From the NCBI GenBank assembly GCA_043721235.1, contig JAYSRE010000209.1, forward strand, positions 1-21,528: a stretch of 21,528 nt of DNA, written 5' to 3'. The notes below the pieces were generated by a model. The model was not told the origin of the DNA, ran no database searches, and saw only the letters and a program-made list of their open reading frames with translations. The position numbers and the translations under genes are program-made. Source of the stretch: JAAFIP01 sp043721235. Its GTDB lineage: Bacteria > Pseudomonadota > Gammaproteobacteria > Burkholderiales > Burkholderiaceae_C. Numbering within the stretch: position 1 is the stretch's first letter; each line of letters starts with the position of its first letter. Below, piece by piece: positions 5,503 to 13,197 of the stretch.

Positions 5503-7374
5503 CTACAGTGCCTTGCCACTGTGCGGGGTGAACTTACCGCTGCAGCGGGCGATGCTGCGGGCCAAGCTGGCGTTTAGCTGGGTGCCGCGGGCTGCCAAAT
5601 AGCTGTCGGGCCGCAGCAGGGCCCAGCGGCAGGCTTCGATGCTGCCCGGTGTTTTCACAGGCTTGTCAGCCTCCAGCCCGCAGGCGCGCAAAAGCAGGCC
5701 TGCGGCATCTAGCACGGCTTCTTTGGCTATCACTTGGCGTGGGTGGGTGGCTATTTGCACGCAGCGCACGCCCGTAGTGCGCGCCAGCGCGCGCAGCTGG
5801 GCTACGCTTGCAGGGCTGATATGTGCTTGCGCGTCGCCCCAAACCAGCAGCAGTGGGTGGCTGCCGGTCCAGCGCAGCAGGGCGTTAAGGCAGGCGGGGG
5901 GTGATGCGGGTGATGCGGGTGATGTGGGCGGGCTGCGCTCTGTCCACTGCAGCGCTACATTTTGCACAGACATGCTGGTGGCCAAAGCGGTATCGGTCAG
6001 TGGTGAAGCACCATAGGGGTTGGCCACCGCCATGCGCCCGGTATTGACCAGTGCGCGGGCAAAGGCGTGCCGCTTGGCCAGGCCAATGGTAGCACTGCGA
6101 AACAGGCGCTCTGCGCCGTCAGCGGGGCGCAAAAAACGGGCCGTGCGGTTGGTAACCTGTACATTGGTTTGGGCCGCCTCGTGGCGCTCGGCGTGGTAGC
6201 TGTGCAGCAGGGCGGGCGCTGCGTGGCCGTGCACCACGGCGGCCAGCTTCCAGGCCAGGTTGTCGGCATCGGCAATGCCGGTGTTGCCGCCGCGTGCACC
6301 AAACGGGCTGACCACCTTGGCGCTGTCGCCGATCAGGAAAACTTGCGACCCAGCTTGCGTGCGGGTGCCCAGGGCTACGCACATGCTGTCTACACACTCG
6401 CTGCGGTAGGCATACGGCCCTACCCACACGATGTCTACCTGGGTGCCAACGCCAAATTGCTGGGCCAGCCGCTCGCGCACCACATCTTCGCGGCTTACGT
6501 AGTTGGGGTCGGCATCGGGGGCCATTTGGTAGTCAATGCGCCACACACTGTCGGCCATCTGGTGCTGCCATACCGCGCGGTTGTCGTTAAACGGCGCTTC
6601 AATCCAGGTGTGCCGCTCAGCAGGCGGGTGGGTGTTAAAGCGTACATCGGCAATGCACCAGCGGTCATCGCCTTTTTGGGCCGTTACGCCAATGGCCAGC
6701 CATTGCCGAAACGGGCTTTTAGAACCGGTAGCGTCCACCACGTAGTCGGCTGTGGCTTGGTAGCTGCCTTGGGGCGTTGCGATGGTCAATGTGGCCAGGC
6801 CATCGTCGTTGCCAAACGCGGTAACCCGGTTGTTCCAGCGTATGCGGGCTGGGCCGGGTGTGTTGGCTAGTGCAGTGTCCAGCGCGTTAATGCGCTCTAC
6901 CAAAAAGCCTTCGTTGTAGAACTGCTGGATGTTGGTAAAGGCCGGTTGCTGGCTGAGGTTGAAGTTGGCCTGCTGCTTTAAATCAAAACTGTAGACCTCA
7001 TCATGGCCCGCAAACGTGCGGCCCACGCTCCACTGCACGCCCTTGGCGGCTATGCGCTGGTAGATGCCCAGTTTGTCAAAAATCTCCAGCGATTTTTGGG
7101 TGTAGCAAATGCCCCGGCTGGAGGCGCCTTTCACGCCTACGGTGTTGTCCTCGTCCAGCAAGGTGCACGGCACGCCCAGCTGGGCCAGCGCGCAAGCCAA
7201 GGTCAGCCCCGTAATGCCGCCGCCCACTATAAGGATGCGGTGGTGCTCTACCGCGCCCGTGCGCACAGCATCGGGCACCACCGCAGGGTACTGCGGCAGT
7301 ACGTAGCCCGTGCCCTGGCTGAACTGGTAGTCTTTGGTGGGGGCGGTAGCGCTGTAGCGGGTTGTGCTTAGCAT
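5503..7374 (-). CDS. FAD-dependent aromatic monooxygenase (PheA/TfdB/MhpA type)
   Basis: A 623-residue class A flavoprotein hydroxylase. The FAD-binding Rossmann motif is ILIVGGGITGLTLACAL (GGGITG at 51-56). A DG-like motif YVVDATGSKSPFR lies at 211-223, and the GD motif QVFLIGDSAKVVSPFGARGG at about 344-363 with the conserved NTGIADADNLAWKLA helix after it. The C-terminal 150 residues look like the thioredoxin-like domain of phenol and 3-hydroxyphenylpropionate hydroxylases. Expected reaction: NAD(P)H-dependent hydroxylation of an aromatic ring; the substrate is unknown. The ATG at 7374 is preferred over a TTG at 7413 that lies inside repeat copy C. A 9-bp repeat encodes the Ser/Pro/Ala linker SPASPASP before the tail domain. 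It is 3' of the VOC gene and directly 5' of DUF2783. Confidence 0.9.
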   Translation of the reverse strand: MLSTTRYSATAPTKDYQFSQGTGYVLPQYPAVVPDAVRTGAVEHHRILIVGGGITGLTLACALAQLGVPCTLLDEDNTVGVKGASSRGICYTQKSLEIFDKLGIYQRIAAKGVQWSVGRTFAGHDEVYSFDLKQQANFNLSQQPAFTNIQQFYNEGFLVERINALDTALANTPGPARIRWNNRVTAFGNDDGLATLTIATPQGSYQATADYVVDATGSKSPFRQWLAIGVTAQKGDDRWCIADVRFNTHPPAERHTWIEAPFNDNRAVWQHQMADSVWRIDYQMAPDADPNYVSREDVVRERLAQQFGVGTQVDIVWVGPYAYRSECVDSMCVALGTRTQAGSQVFLIGDSAKVVSPFGARGGNTGIADADNLAWKLAAVVHGHAAPALLHSYHAERHEAAQTNVQVTNRTARFLRPADGAERLFRSATIGLAKRHAFARALVNTGRMAVANPYGASPLTDTALATSMSVQNVALQWTERSPPTSPASPASPPACLNALLRWTGSHPLLLVWGDAQAHISPASVAQLRALARTTGVRCVQIATHPRQVIAKEAVLDAAGLLLRACGLEADKPVKTPGSIEACRWALLRPDSYLAARGTQLNASLARSIARCSGKFTPHSGKAL

Positions 7375-7398
7375 ATTGAACCAATATTTATAACAATA

Positions 7399-7456
7399 AG
7401 GGCTGTCGCCCAAGGAAATGCTAAATAAGTAGCTATATTTTTAATAGTAGCTGCTG
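7399..7456 (+). repeat. Intergenic repeat copy C, inside an operon
   Basis: Begins AGGGCTGTCGCCCAAGG, then AAATGCTAAATAAGTAGCTA and TATTTTTAATAGTAGCTGC. It fills most of the 100-bp gap between the VOC and FAD genes, oriented opposite to them. Confidence 0.8.
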
Positions 7457-7474
7457 AACCGAAAACGCTTGGGT

Positions 7475-8110
7475 TCAGCCTGCGCCTGCCCTTACGTTGA
7501 CCCCTGCAGGCGTGAGCTTGGCTGTACCGCCCGCAGCCCGCTGCGCACGCCACACCTGTTTACGTGCTGTCCATTCGGCCAAGCGCGCATGGGCGCTTGT
7601 GCTTTCTTGCAGCATGGCAAACTCGTCGGCCAATTGGGCCGTTAACTCCAGGCGAATGCCGTTGGGGTCAAAGAAATAAATGCTTTTGAAAATATGGTGG
7701 TCGGTGATGCCCAGCACCTCTATGCCGTGGGCCTGCAAGCGCGCCTTGGTGTCTGCCAAGTCTTGCACGGTGTTCACCCGAAAGCTAATGTGGTTGACCC
7801 ACTTGGGTGTGTTGGGGCTGGGCAGCGCAGCCTGGTCGTCGCCCAGGTCAAAAAACGCAATAAAACTGCCATCTTGCAAACGAAAGAAAAAGTGCATGTA
7901 CGGGCAGTACTCTCCTGTGCTGGGCACTATGTCGCTTTGGATAATATGGTAGAGCGGCAGGCCCAAAATATCTTCGTAAAACACCCGTGTTTCTTCTGCG
8001 TCTTTGGCGCGGTAAGCGTAATGGTGCAGCTGCTGCACTTTGGCTGGAGGTGCCAAGGCGGCTGTCGCAAGGCAGGGTGGGACAACAGCGGTAGGGTCAA
8101 CAGCGGGCAT
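7475..8110 (-). CDS. VOC family protein (glyoxalase/extradiol dioxygenase fold)
   Basis: A 211-residue vicinal-oxygen-chelate protein with two beta-alpha-beta-beta-beta modules. Module 1 starts at LHHYAYRAKDAEETRVFYED and module 2 at WVNHISFRVNTVQDLADT. Numbering from the TTG noted below, candidate metal ligands are H33 or H34, H111 and E159 (FFDPNGIRLEL). This matches the His-His-Glu triad of type I extradiol dioxygenases and glyoxalases. About 25 residues of Ala/Pro-rich sequence precede the domain and about 45 charged residues follow it. The start is ATG 8110 (MPAVDP, with GGAA upstream); a TTG at 8122 with AGAGGA in front is a real alternative. It leads an operon with the FAD monooxygenase, so ring cleavage of the hydroxylated product is the natural guess, but a glyoxalase or isomerase role is not excluded. 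Confidence 0.85.
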   Translation of the reverse strand: MPAVDPTAVVPPCLATAALAPPAKVQQLHHYAYRAKDAEETRVFYEDILGLPLYHIIQSDIVPSTGEYCPYMHFFFRLQDGSFIAFFDLGDDQAALPSPNTPKWVNHISFRVNTVQDLADTKARLQAHGIEVLGITDHHIFKSIYFFDPNGIRLELTAQLADEFAMLQESTSAHARLAEWTARKQVWRAQRAAGGTAKLTPAGVNVRAGAG

Positions 8111-8230
8111 GGGCAGTTCCAAATATTCCTCTAATCATAACGAATTTACCTAAACGTAATTTATGCCGTGTTGAAATGCCAAAAGGATTTGTAAATAACG
8201 ACCATCAAGCCGTTTGCCGGTACTTTGTAT

Positions 8231-8267
8231 CCATTTGTAGCTAAAATCTGTTTTCTAGCTACGATGG
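8231..8267. repeat. Inverted repeat upstream of the broken GGDEF gene
   Basis: GTAGCTA (8237-8243) is the exact reverse complement of TAGCTAC (8256-8262) across a 12-nt loop, extended by CCAT/ATGG on the outside. It lies 24 bp upstream of the ATG at 8292 in the gap divergent from the VOC gene. It could be an operator or a fragment of the TAGCTA-containing repeat family. Confidence 0.5.
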
Positions 8268-8291
8268 CACTGTTTTGTTTTAATTTTCCCT

Positions 8292-9490
8292 ATGAACAGC
8301 TTGGACACTTCCCTGTGGGCTGCTATGGCAGGTGCACTGCTGCTGCTGTTGGTAGCTGCTGTGGGAGACCTGGTGCGTACGCGCAGCCTGCCGGCGTTTC
8401 GGGGTGTTGCTTTTGTGGCGCTCACTGGCGCAAGCGCTGTGCTGATGTCTGGTTTACCTGAACTGCTATGGGGCATCAACGATGAAAGCCTGTTACTGCC
8501 TGCCAAATTGGCCATGCCGCCACTGTGCGGCGCCCTGACCCTGACCTACCTGGGCTTGTGGTTGGGGGTGCCGACCAACGGCCAAGGCGCAGACAGATGG
8601 ATTTCCATAGTGTCTGCAATTACCACTCTGGCGGGCATGGGGTTGATGCTGGCATCACTGGTGAGTGACCATTTACTACCCCACTATGTGCTCATTGCCA
8701 GCGCAGTGATTGTTGCGTTGCCCATTGCCTTGTAGTTGCTGTTGACATTGCGCTACGCTCGCATGGGCGATGCATTGGCAGGGTGGATGACCTTGGCGGC
8801 AGTGTTGATGACCGTCATGGTTACGGGGCTGTACAGCCAAGCGCTGCACCTTGATCTAGGCCCTACGCTAGAGGCACTGACCGCCCTCAGCACCATCGCT
8901 TTTTTGTGATTACCACCGTGCTTACGCTGCAACGCAATGCCATGCAGGCCAAGCTCAAACGTATTGCCCAAGGCAACACCGCCTCTGACCCAGTCACTGG
9001 TTTGCCCACTGGCTCAGTGCTGCTTAGCAAAGTGGACGATGCCCTATGGCGCGGTGCCCGCGTAGGCAAAGACAGCGCAGTGCTGGCCCTGTGGGTGCAT
9101 AACCTGTACGCGCTGAACGAGGACTCGGGGGTAGAGGCTGAGCATGAAATTCGCGCCCGCTTGACTGCTGTGCTCAGGCAAGCTGTGGGCTTTAGAAACA
9201 CTGTGGGTTTGCTGCAGCCGCGCTGCTTTGTGGTGGTGTTGTCTGCAGTGGCCAGCGAGCAGCAGCTAGACCATATGATGCAGCGCCTGCTGGCGGTGTG
9301 CAGGCCCATGAAGCTGGGGTTTTTGACGGGTGAACCCACCGTATTTGTGCCCCAGCTGAGTGTAGGTTGTGTGCGCATAGGCGCTGCTCACCACGGCAAC
9401 AGCTTGGCCATGATGGACTTGGCCCAAAGCCTGGCGCAGAGCGCTGGTGATGCGCCTGAGCGTATATTAACCAGGACGATAACGGGCTGA
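8292..9490 (+). pseudogene. Broken multi-TM protein with degenerate GGDEF domain
   Basis: Two open segments belong to one former gene. The first (8292-8735) encodes several hydrophobic helices and ends at an in-frame TAG (8733-8735) inside a Leu-rich helix (ALPIAL-stop-LLLTLRY). The same frame then runs on (ARMGDALAGWMTLAAVLM...) to a TGA at 8907. There, one extra T in the T6 run at 8900-8905 would join it to the second segment (from GTG 8906). That segment begins with a linker helix and the GGDEF-domain opening DPVTGLPTGSVLLSKVDDAL. Read through, the gene would give about 399 residues. The GGDEF signature is replaced by QPRCF (GLLQPRCFVVVL) and the first metal Asp by His (LWVHNL), so it was probably not an active diguanylate cyclase even when intact. 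The amber codon could derive from TTG by a single change (inference). Confidence 0.8.
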
Positions 9491-9550
9491 CAAACCCTTG
9501 GGCGACCAAACGAGGGCCGCAGTTGGGCTACCTGTGTGGTACAGCGCGCA

Positions 9551-10720
9551 CTAGGCCACCGTGGGGTAGGTGCCCGGCAGCAAAATACTTTTGTCGACCG
9601 CGTTAATGTCGGTGCGGCCACAAAAGGCCATCGTCAGGTCCAGCTCTTTGTGCAAAATCTCCAGCATCTTTGCTACGCCGGGCTGGCCATACGCACCCAG
9701 TGCATACAGCCAAGCGCGGCCTACCATCACGCCCTGTGCGCCCAGCGCGCGGGCTTTTAATATATCTTGCCCGCTGCGAATGCCGCCGTCCATCCAGATT
9801 TCAATGTCTTTGCCTACAGCATCCACTATGGCGGGCAGGGCCGTAATAGACGATGGTGCGCCGTCCAGCTGGCGGCCGCCGTGGTTAGACACAATCAGGG
9901 CATCGGCGCCGCTGTTGACCGCCAAGCGTGCATCTTCAGCATCTTGAATACCTTTGAGCACAATCTTGCCGCCCCAGCGTTTTTTAATCCACTCCACATC
10001 GCTCCAGTTGAGCGTGGGGTCAAACTGCTGCGCAGTCCATGCAGACAGAGATGACATATTGTCTACGCCTTTGACATGGCCCACAATGTTGCCAAATTCG
10101 CGGTGCTTGGTGCCCAGCATGCCCAGGCACCAGCGCGGCTTGGTTGCCATGTTGATGAGGTTGGGGATCGTCAGCTTGGGTGGCGCACTCAGGCCGTTTT
10201 TAATGTCTTTGTGGCGCTGGCCCAGGATTTGCAAATCCAGCGTGATCTGCAGCGCCGAGCAGTTGGCCGCCTTGGCGCGGTCGATCAAGCGTTCCACAAA
10301 CTGGCGGTCACGCAGCACGTAGAGCTGAAACATGAACGGGTGGTTATGGGTAGCCGCGGCAACGTCCTCAATAGAGCAAATGCTCATGGTAGACAAGGTA
10401 AACGGAATGCCAAACGCCTTGGCAGCCTGCGCGCCGAGTATTTCGCCATCGGCATGTTGCATGCCAGTCATGCCCGTGGGCGCAATTGCCACTGGCATGG
10501 CCACTTTGTGGCCCACCATGGTGGTCTGGGTGCTACGGCCCTGCATGTTCACAGCCACGCGCTGGCGCAGCTTGATGGTCTGAAAATCACTCTCGTTGGC
10601 CCGGTAGGTGCCCTCTGTCCAGCTGCCAGAGTCGGCATAGTCATAGAACATGCGTGGCACGCGGCTTTTGGCAACCAGGCGCAGGTCTTCTATGCAGGTG
10701 ATTTTGGTCAGATCGGTCAT
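9551..10720 (-). CDS. lldD: FMN-dependent L-lactate dehydrogenase / 2-hydroxyacid oxidase
   Basis: A 389-residue TIM-barrel flavoenzyme of the lactate dehydrogenase/glycolate oxidase family, oxidising L-lactate or a related (S)-2-hydroxy acid and passing electrons to quinone or O2. Family residues are all present: FYDYADSGSWTE (23-34), MPVAIAPTGMTG (75-86) and FQLYVLRDR with Y134. TLDLQILGQRHKD (160-172), K256 in VLKGI, and the active-site SNHGGRQLDG with catalytic H280 and substrate R283 complete the set. DGGIRSGQDI and VGRAWLY form the FMN phosphate site. Length matches E. coli LldD. No SD is obvious before the ATG at 10720. It is divergent from a small hypothetical gene and convergent with the pseudogene. 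No lactate permease or regulator is adjacent, so the exact substrate is inferred. Confidence 0.9.
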   Translation of the reverse strand: MTDLTKITCIEDLRLVAKSRVPRMFYDYADSGSWTEGTYRANESDFQTIKLRQRVAVNMQGRSTQTTMVGHKVAMPVAIAPTGMTGMQHADGEILGAQAAKAFGIPFTLSTMSICSIEDVAAATHNHPFMFQLYVLRDRQFVERLIDRAKAANCSALQITLDLQILGQRHKDIKNGLSAPPKLTIPNLINMATKPRWCLGMLGTKHREFGNIVGHVKGVDNMSSLSAWTAQQFDPTLNWSDVEWIKKRWGGKIVLKGIQDAEDARLAVNSGADALIVSNHGGRQLDGAPSSITALPAIVDAVGKDIEIWMDGGIRSGQDILKARALGAQGVMVGRAWLYALGAYGQPGVAKMLEILHKELDLTMAFCGRTDINAVDKSILLPGTYPTVA

Positions 10721-10836
10721 GGTGTCGCAGTCGTTGTGTACTAAGCTAGGATGGTATCCAGCTGCTTAAAAATGTGTTGTGAAATTCGCATTCAGCGCAT
10801 TGAATTTTTTGATAGTGATAAAAAAAGAGTTTTAAG

Positions 10837-11364
10837 ATGGCTAAATTTTTACTTGGTATGGTGGTTTTATCAGGCTTGGGTTGGTATTTCTTGATTGATG
10901 GTAGCAAATTGGACGAGGCAATGGTGCGCCAGTTTTATGAACAGCAACAGCACGCGGTTCTCAGCCGTGACCCCGAGGCGTTGTGCCAACAATTTGCCAA
11001 AAACGCCGTGATCAAAACAGAGGTACTGATGATGGGCCAGACCACAGCAGAGACGCACACGGCAAAAACAGCCTGTGATGCAACCCGGCAGACTTGGCAG
11101 TCATTTATCGATATGGGCAACAAAGTGAACGGAATTCTCACCATAGAGTATGAATACAAAATTGACAGCATCGAGGTGTCTGCGAACAAGAAGCGCGCAA
11201 CTGTAGTGACATCCAATAAGTTGAAGATGGGTGAATCATTGATGCAGTTTCAGACCACAGCCACCGAAGAGTTAGTGCGTAATTATCGCAACGTGCAACT
11301 GGCAAACTCTGCTAGTAAAACGGGCGTTCGTTTTAATCCAGCGGCGCTAGCTGATCCTGGGTAA
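10837..11364 (+). CDS. Membrane-anchored hypothetical protein, NTF2-like in appearance
   Basis: A 175-residue protein with one N-terminal transmembrane or uncleaved signal segment (FLLGMVVLSGLGWYFLI, about 4-20). An extracytoplasmic domain follows. Its layout resembles NTF2/SnoaL-like domains: a helix AMVRQFYEQQQHAVLSRDPE with CQQFAKNAV next, then alternating strands (GILTIEYEYKIDSIEV, KKRATVVTSNKLKMG). The two Cys (50 and 79) could form a disulfide in the periplasm. No motif gives a catalytic role. AAAGAG lies a little upstream of the ATG. Base composition is more AT-rich than the neighbours, which may hint at transfer or relaxed selection. Fold assignment is tentative. Confidence 0.65.
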   Translation: MAKFLLGMVVLSGLGWYFLIDGSKLDEAMVRQFYEQQQHAVLSRDPEALCQQFAKNAVIKTEVLMMGQTTAETHTAKTACDATRQTWQSFIDMGNKVNGILTIEYEYKIDSIEVSANKKRATVVTSNKLKMGESLMQFQTTATEELVRNYRNVQLANSASKTGVRFNPAALADPG

Positions 11365-11399
11365 TTCGTTGTCAAACTTATAGGCCCTTTTGCGCTCGC

Positions 11400-11414
11400 T
11401 GGTCCAACGGACCA
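11400..11414 (+). terminator. Possible weak terminator hairpin
   Basis: TGGTCC and GGACCA pair around a 3-nt loop, followed by the T-rich TTGCCTTTGCTTGCTT, 36 bp past the stop of the anchored hypothetical gene. Short stem and interrupted T-run. Confidence 0.3.
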
Positions 11415-11522
11415 TTGCCTTTGCTTGCTTCCAATTTGCAGCCAGCGTAACCTGAAACAACGGTGTCCCATCGGCAGCGCAGGGTTTGCACCGTGCAGTC
11501 TTGCGCTGCAGGCTACATGGTT

Positions 11523-11918
11523 TTAATCTCTTACTTTTGAGCGCAAGGTTTTGGTTTCTGAACGCTGGCTTTTGCCCTCTAAGCGTCGCTGCTTGGCACC
11601 ATAGCTGGGCTTGGTAGCGCGCCGCACTGTGGGCGCAGCTGCTACGCTGGCCACAATCTCGTGCAGGCGAGCAAAAGCATCCATGCGGTTGGCATCTTGG
11701 GTGCGGTGGCTCTGCGCTTTTAAAATCAGCACGCCATCTTGCGTAATGCGGCTGTCGCGTAAGACCAGCAGGCGCTGTTTTACGCCATCGGGCAGGCTTG
11801 ATGCGGGTATGTCAAAGCGCAGGTGAATCGCGCTAGACACCTTGTTGACGTTTTGGCCCCCTGCACCTTGCGCGCGGATGGCAGTGATTTCAACCTCATT
11901 TTCTTCAATAGCGATCAT
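11523..11918 (-). CDS. arfB: Alternative ribosome-rescue factor ArfB (YaeJ)
   Basis: A 131-residue peptidyl-tRNA hydrolase of the class I release-factor domain family. It carries the catalytic GGQ (20-22) in the conserved context IRAQGAGGQNVNKVSSAIHL and the DSRITQDGVLILKAQSHRTQ block. The Lys/Arg-rich C-terminal tail (TKPSYGAKQRRLEGKSQRSE...) in ArfB threads into the empty mRNA channel of stalled ribosomes. It lacks the codon-recognition domain of RF1/RF2, as expected. Length is close to E. coli ArfB (140). It is convergent with the upstream plus-strand hypothetical gene and divergent from the Lys-rich small protein gene. The SD is weak, which would fit low expression, but that is inference. 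Confidence 0.93.
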   Translation of the reverse strand: MIAIEENEVEITAIRAQGAGGQNVNKVSSAIHLRFDIPASSLPDGVKQRLLVLRDSRITQDGVLILKAQSHRTQDANRMDAFARLHEIVASVAAAPTVRRATKPSYGAKQRRLEGKSQRSETKTLRSKVRD

Positions 11919-12032
11919 TAAAATACGTCTGGTTTTATGTCAAGTTCTGGTCAAATTAGGCTCTGAAAGGGCAGATCTGTAGTGGATAATCAGATGCGCA
12001 ACCGTAACCCCAAGTTAATTAAGGAGCATGCT

Positions 12033-12182
12033 ATGGCCAAAGGTCAACAAAAAACCAATAAAGAAGTCAAAAAGACAAAAAAAGACACATCGCCCCCCAA
12101 GGTGTTAACGGGTGAGCCTGTGCGTGCCACCATCACCACCACGGTGATTCCGCGCGGCAAAGACAAAGACAAGTACAAGTAA
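12033..12182 (+). CDS. Small Lys-rich protein (49 aa), unknown function
   Basis: A strongly basic 49-residue peptide: MAKGQQKTNKEVKKTKKDTS, then a Pro/Val/Thr segment, with IPRGKDKDKYK at the end. AAGGAG (12021-12026) lies 6 nt before the ATG at 12033, one of the clearest ribosome binding sites here, and this decides the start over an in-frame upstream ATG at 11982. A GATAAT hexamer about 50 bp upstream may be a -10. Short Lys-rich proteins of this look recur, unnamed, in Burkholderiales. It ends 7 bp before the Stealth transferase start, so translation may feed into that gene. Nucleic-acid or ribosome association is a guess from charge only. Confidence 0.75.
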   Translation: MAKGQQKTNKEVKKTKKDTSPPKVLTGEPVRATITTTVIPRGKDKDKYK

Positions 12183-12189
12183 GCGGCGG

Positions 12190-13188
12190 TTGCATACGCC
12201 CCCCGATGCTGTAGACATCGTTTATCTTTGGGTAGACGGTAACGACCCTGCTTGGCGTGCCAAACGCCGTCGTGCAGCGCGTGCTTTGAGTGCCAACAGC
12301 CTCAGCGCCATGGCGCAGCATGCCAATGTAGAAGGTCGCTTTCGTGACAATGAAGAGTTGCGCTATAACCTGCGTGCGCTTGAGCTGTACTTTCCAGCGC
12401 ATGGGCATATCTATGTAGTGACTGATGCGCAAACGCCGGATTGGCTGCGCGCGTCAAGTCGTTTAACGGTGATCGACCACCAAGACCTCATGCCTGCGCA
12501 GCAATTGCCCACGTTTGATTCTTGCCACATCGAGTCCTACATCCACCGCATTCCTGGTTTGTCTGAGCGGTATTTTTACCTGAATGACGATGTCATGTTT
12601 GGCGCTCCCGTGCAGATAGATGACTGGTTCTCAAACGATGGCGTGTACGTTGCGTGGTCTGACGAGCCTGAGGTGACAGACGAGCCATTGCGGCGTGATG
12701 CTGGTGCGCTGGCGAACGCCTGCAGGCTGTCACATGCTTGGTTTAAGCACAACGCGCAAGCGGGTGCTTTAGCGCCAAACTACCAGCACACCTTTCGCAC
12801 TTTTGCCCATTCTCCAAGGCCACTGCGCAAATCGCTTTTGCAAGCCTTGGAAGCTGTGGCACCCGAAATGTTCAGCCTGGTGCGGTCAACCGTGTTTCGC
12901 ACCTGGGATAAGCCCACCATTGTGTCTGATTTTGTACTGCGCTGGGCACTGGCCACTGGCATGGCCCACGTGCGCGACTACCCACATTTGTACGTGTCAA
13001 CGGGCGATACAGAGCAATCCGCCGTGCTGGAGTGCCTGGCCTCGCTGGCTGGCAAAGTGGCATTTTTTTGCGTGAACGACACTACTGACGATGCCTATCC
13101 GCACGACGCACGCTTAACCCATGTGCGCGAGACCCTGCAGCGCATGTTCCCCAGTCCGTCTAGTTTTGAGTCGGCGGGCACTGCTTAA
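12190..13188 (+). CDS. Stealth-type sugar-phosphate transferase
   Basis: A 332-residue Stealth family protein, D-hexose-1-phosphate transferases that build phosphodiester-linked capsule or exopolysaccharide. All four conserved regions are present. CR1 is DIVYLWVDGNDPAW (9-22). CR2 runs from RFRDNEELRYNLRALE (50-65) through LPTFDSCHIESYIHRIPG and the YLNDDVMFG acidic motif. CR3 is around HTFRTFAHSPRPL to DKPTIVSDFVLRWA, and CR4 is FFCVNDTTDD (292-301). The likely start is TTG at 12190: the frame has a TGA at 12145 and no ATG or GTG between, and CR1 begins only nine residues in. No other glycosyltransferase, flippase or capsule-export gene is nearby, so the glycan is unknown. A metallophosphoesterase gene starts 9 bp after its stop. 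Confidence 0.9.
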   Translation: MHTPPDAVDIVYLWVDGNDPAWRAKRRRAARALSANSLSAMAQHANVEGRFRDNEELRYNLRALELYFPAHGHIYVVTDAQTPDWLRASSRLTVIDHQDLMPAQQLPTFDSCHIESYIHRIPGLSERYFYLNDDVMFGAPVQIDDWFSNDGVYVAWSDEPEVTDEPLRRDAGALANACRLSHAWFKHNAQAGALAPNYQHTFRTFAHSPRPLRKSLLQALEAVAPEMFSLVRSTVFRTWDKPTIVSDFVLRWALATGMAHVRDYPHLYVSTGDTEQSAVLECLASLAGKVAFFCVNDTTDDAYPHDARLTHVRETLQRMFPSPSSFESAGTA

Positions 13189-13197
13189 ACCCAAAGT

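Noticed and set aside
6067..6870. 267-codon plus-strand open frame opposite the FAD monooxygenase
   Set aside because: It mirrors a well-supported gene with intact FAD motifs; composition is that of an antisense shadow in GC-rich DNA.
7375..7413. TTG start at 7413 for the FAD monooxygenase
   Set aside because: It falls inside repeat copy C; the ATG at 7374 already includes the whole FAD domain.
10076..10744. 222-codon plus-strand open frame opposite the lactate dehydrogenase
   Set aside because: Antisense shadow of a full-length gene with all catalytic residues.
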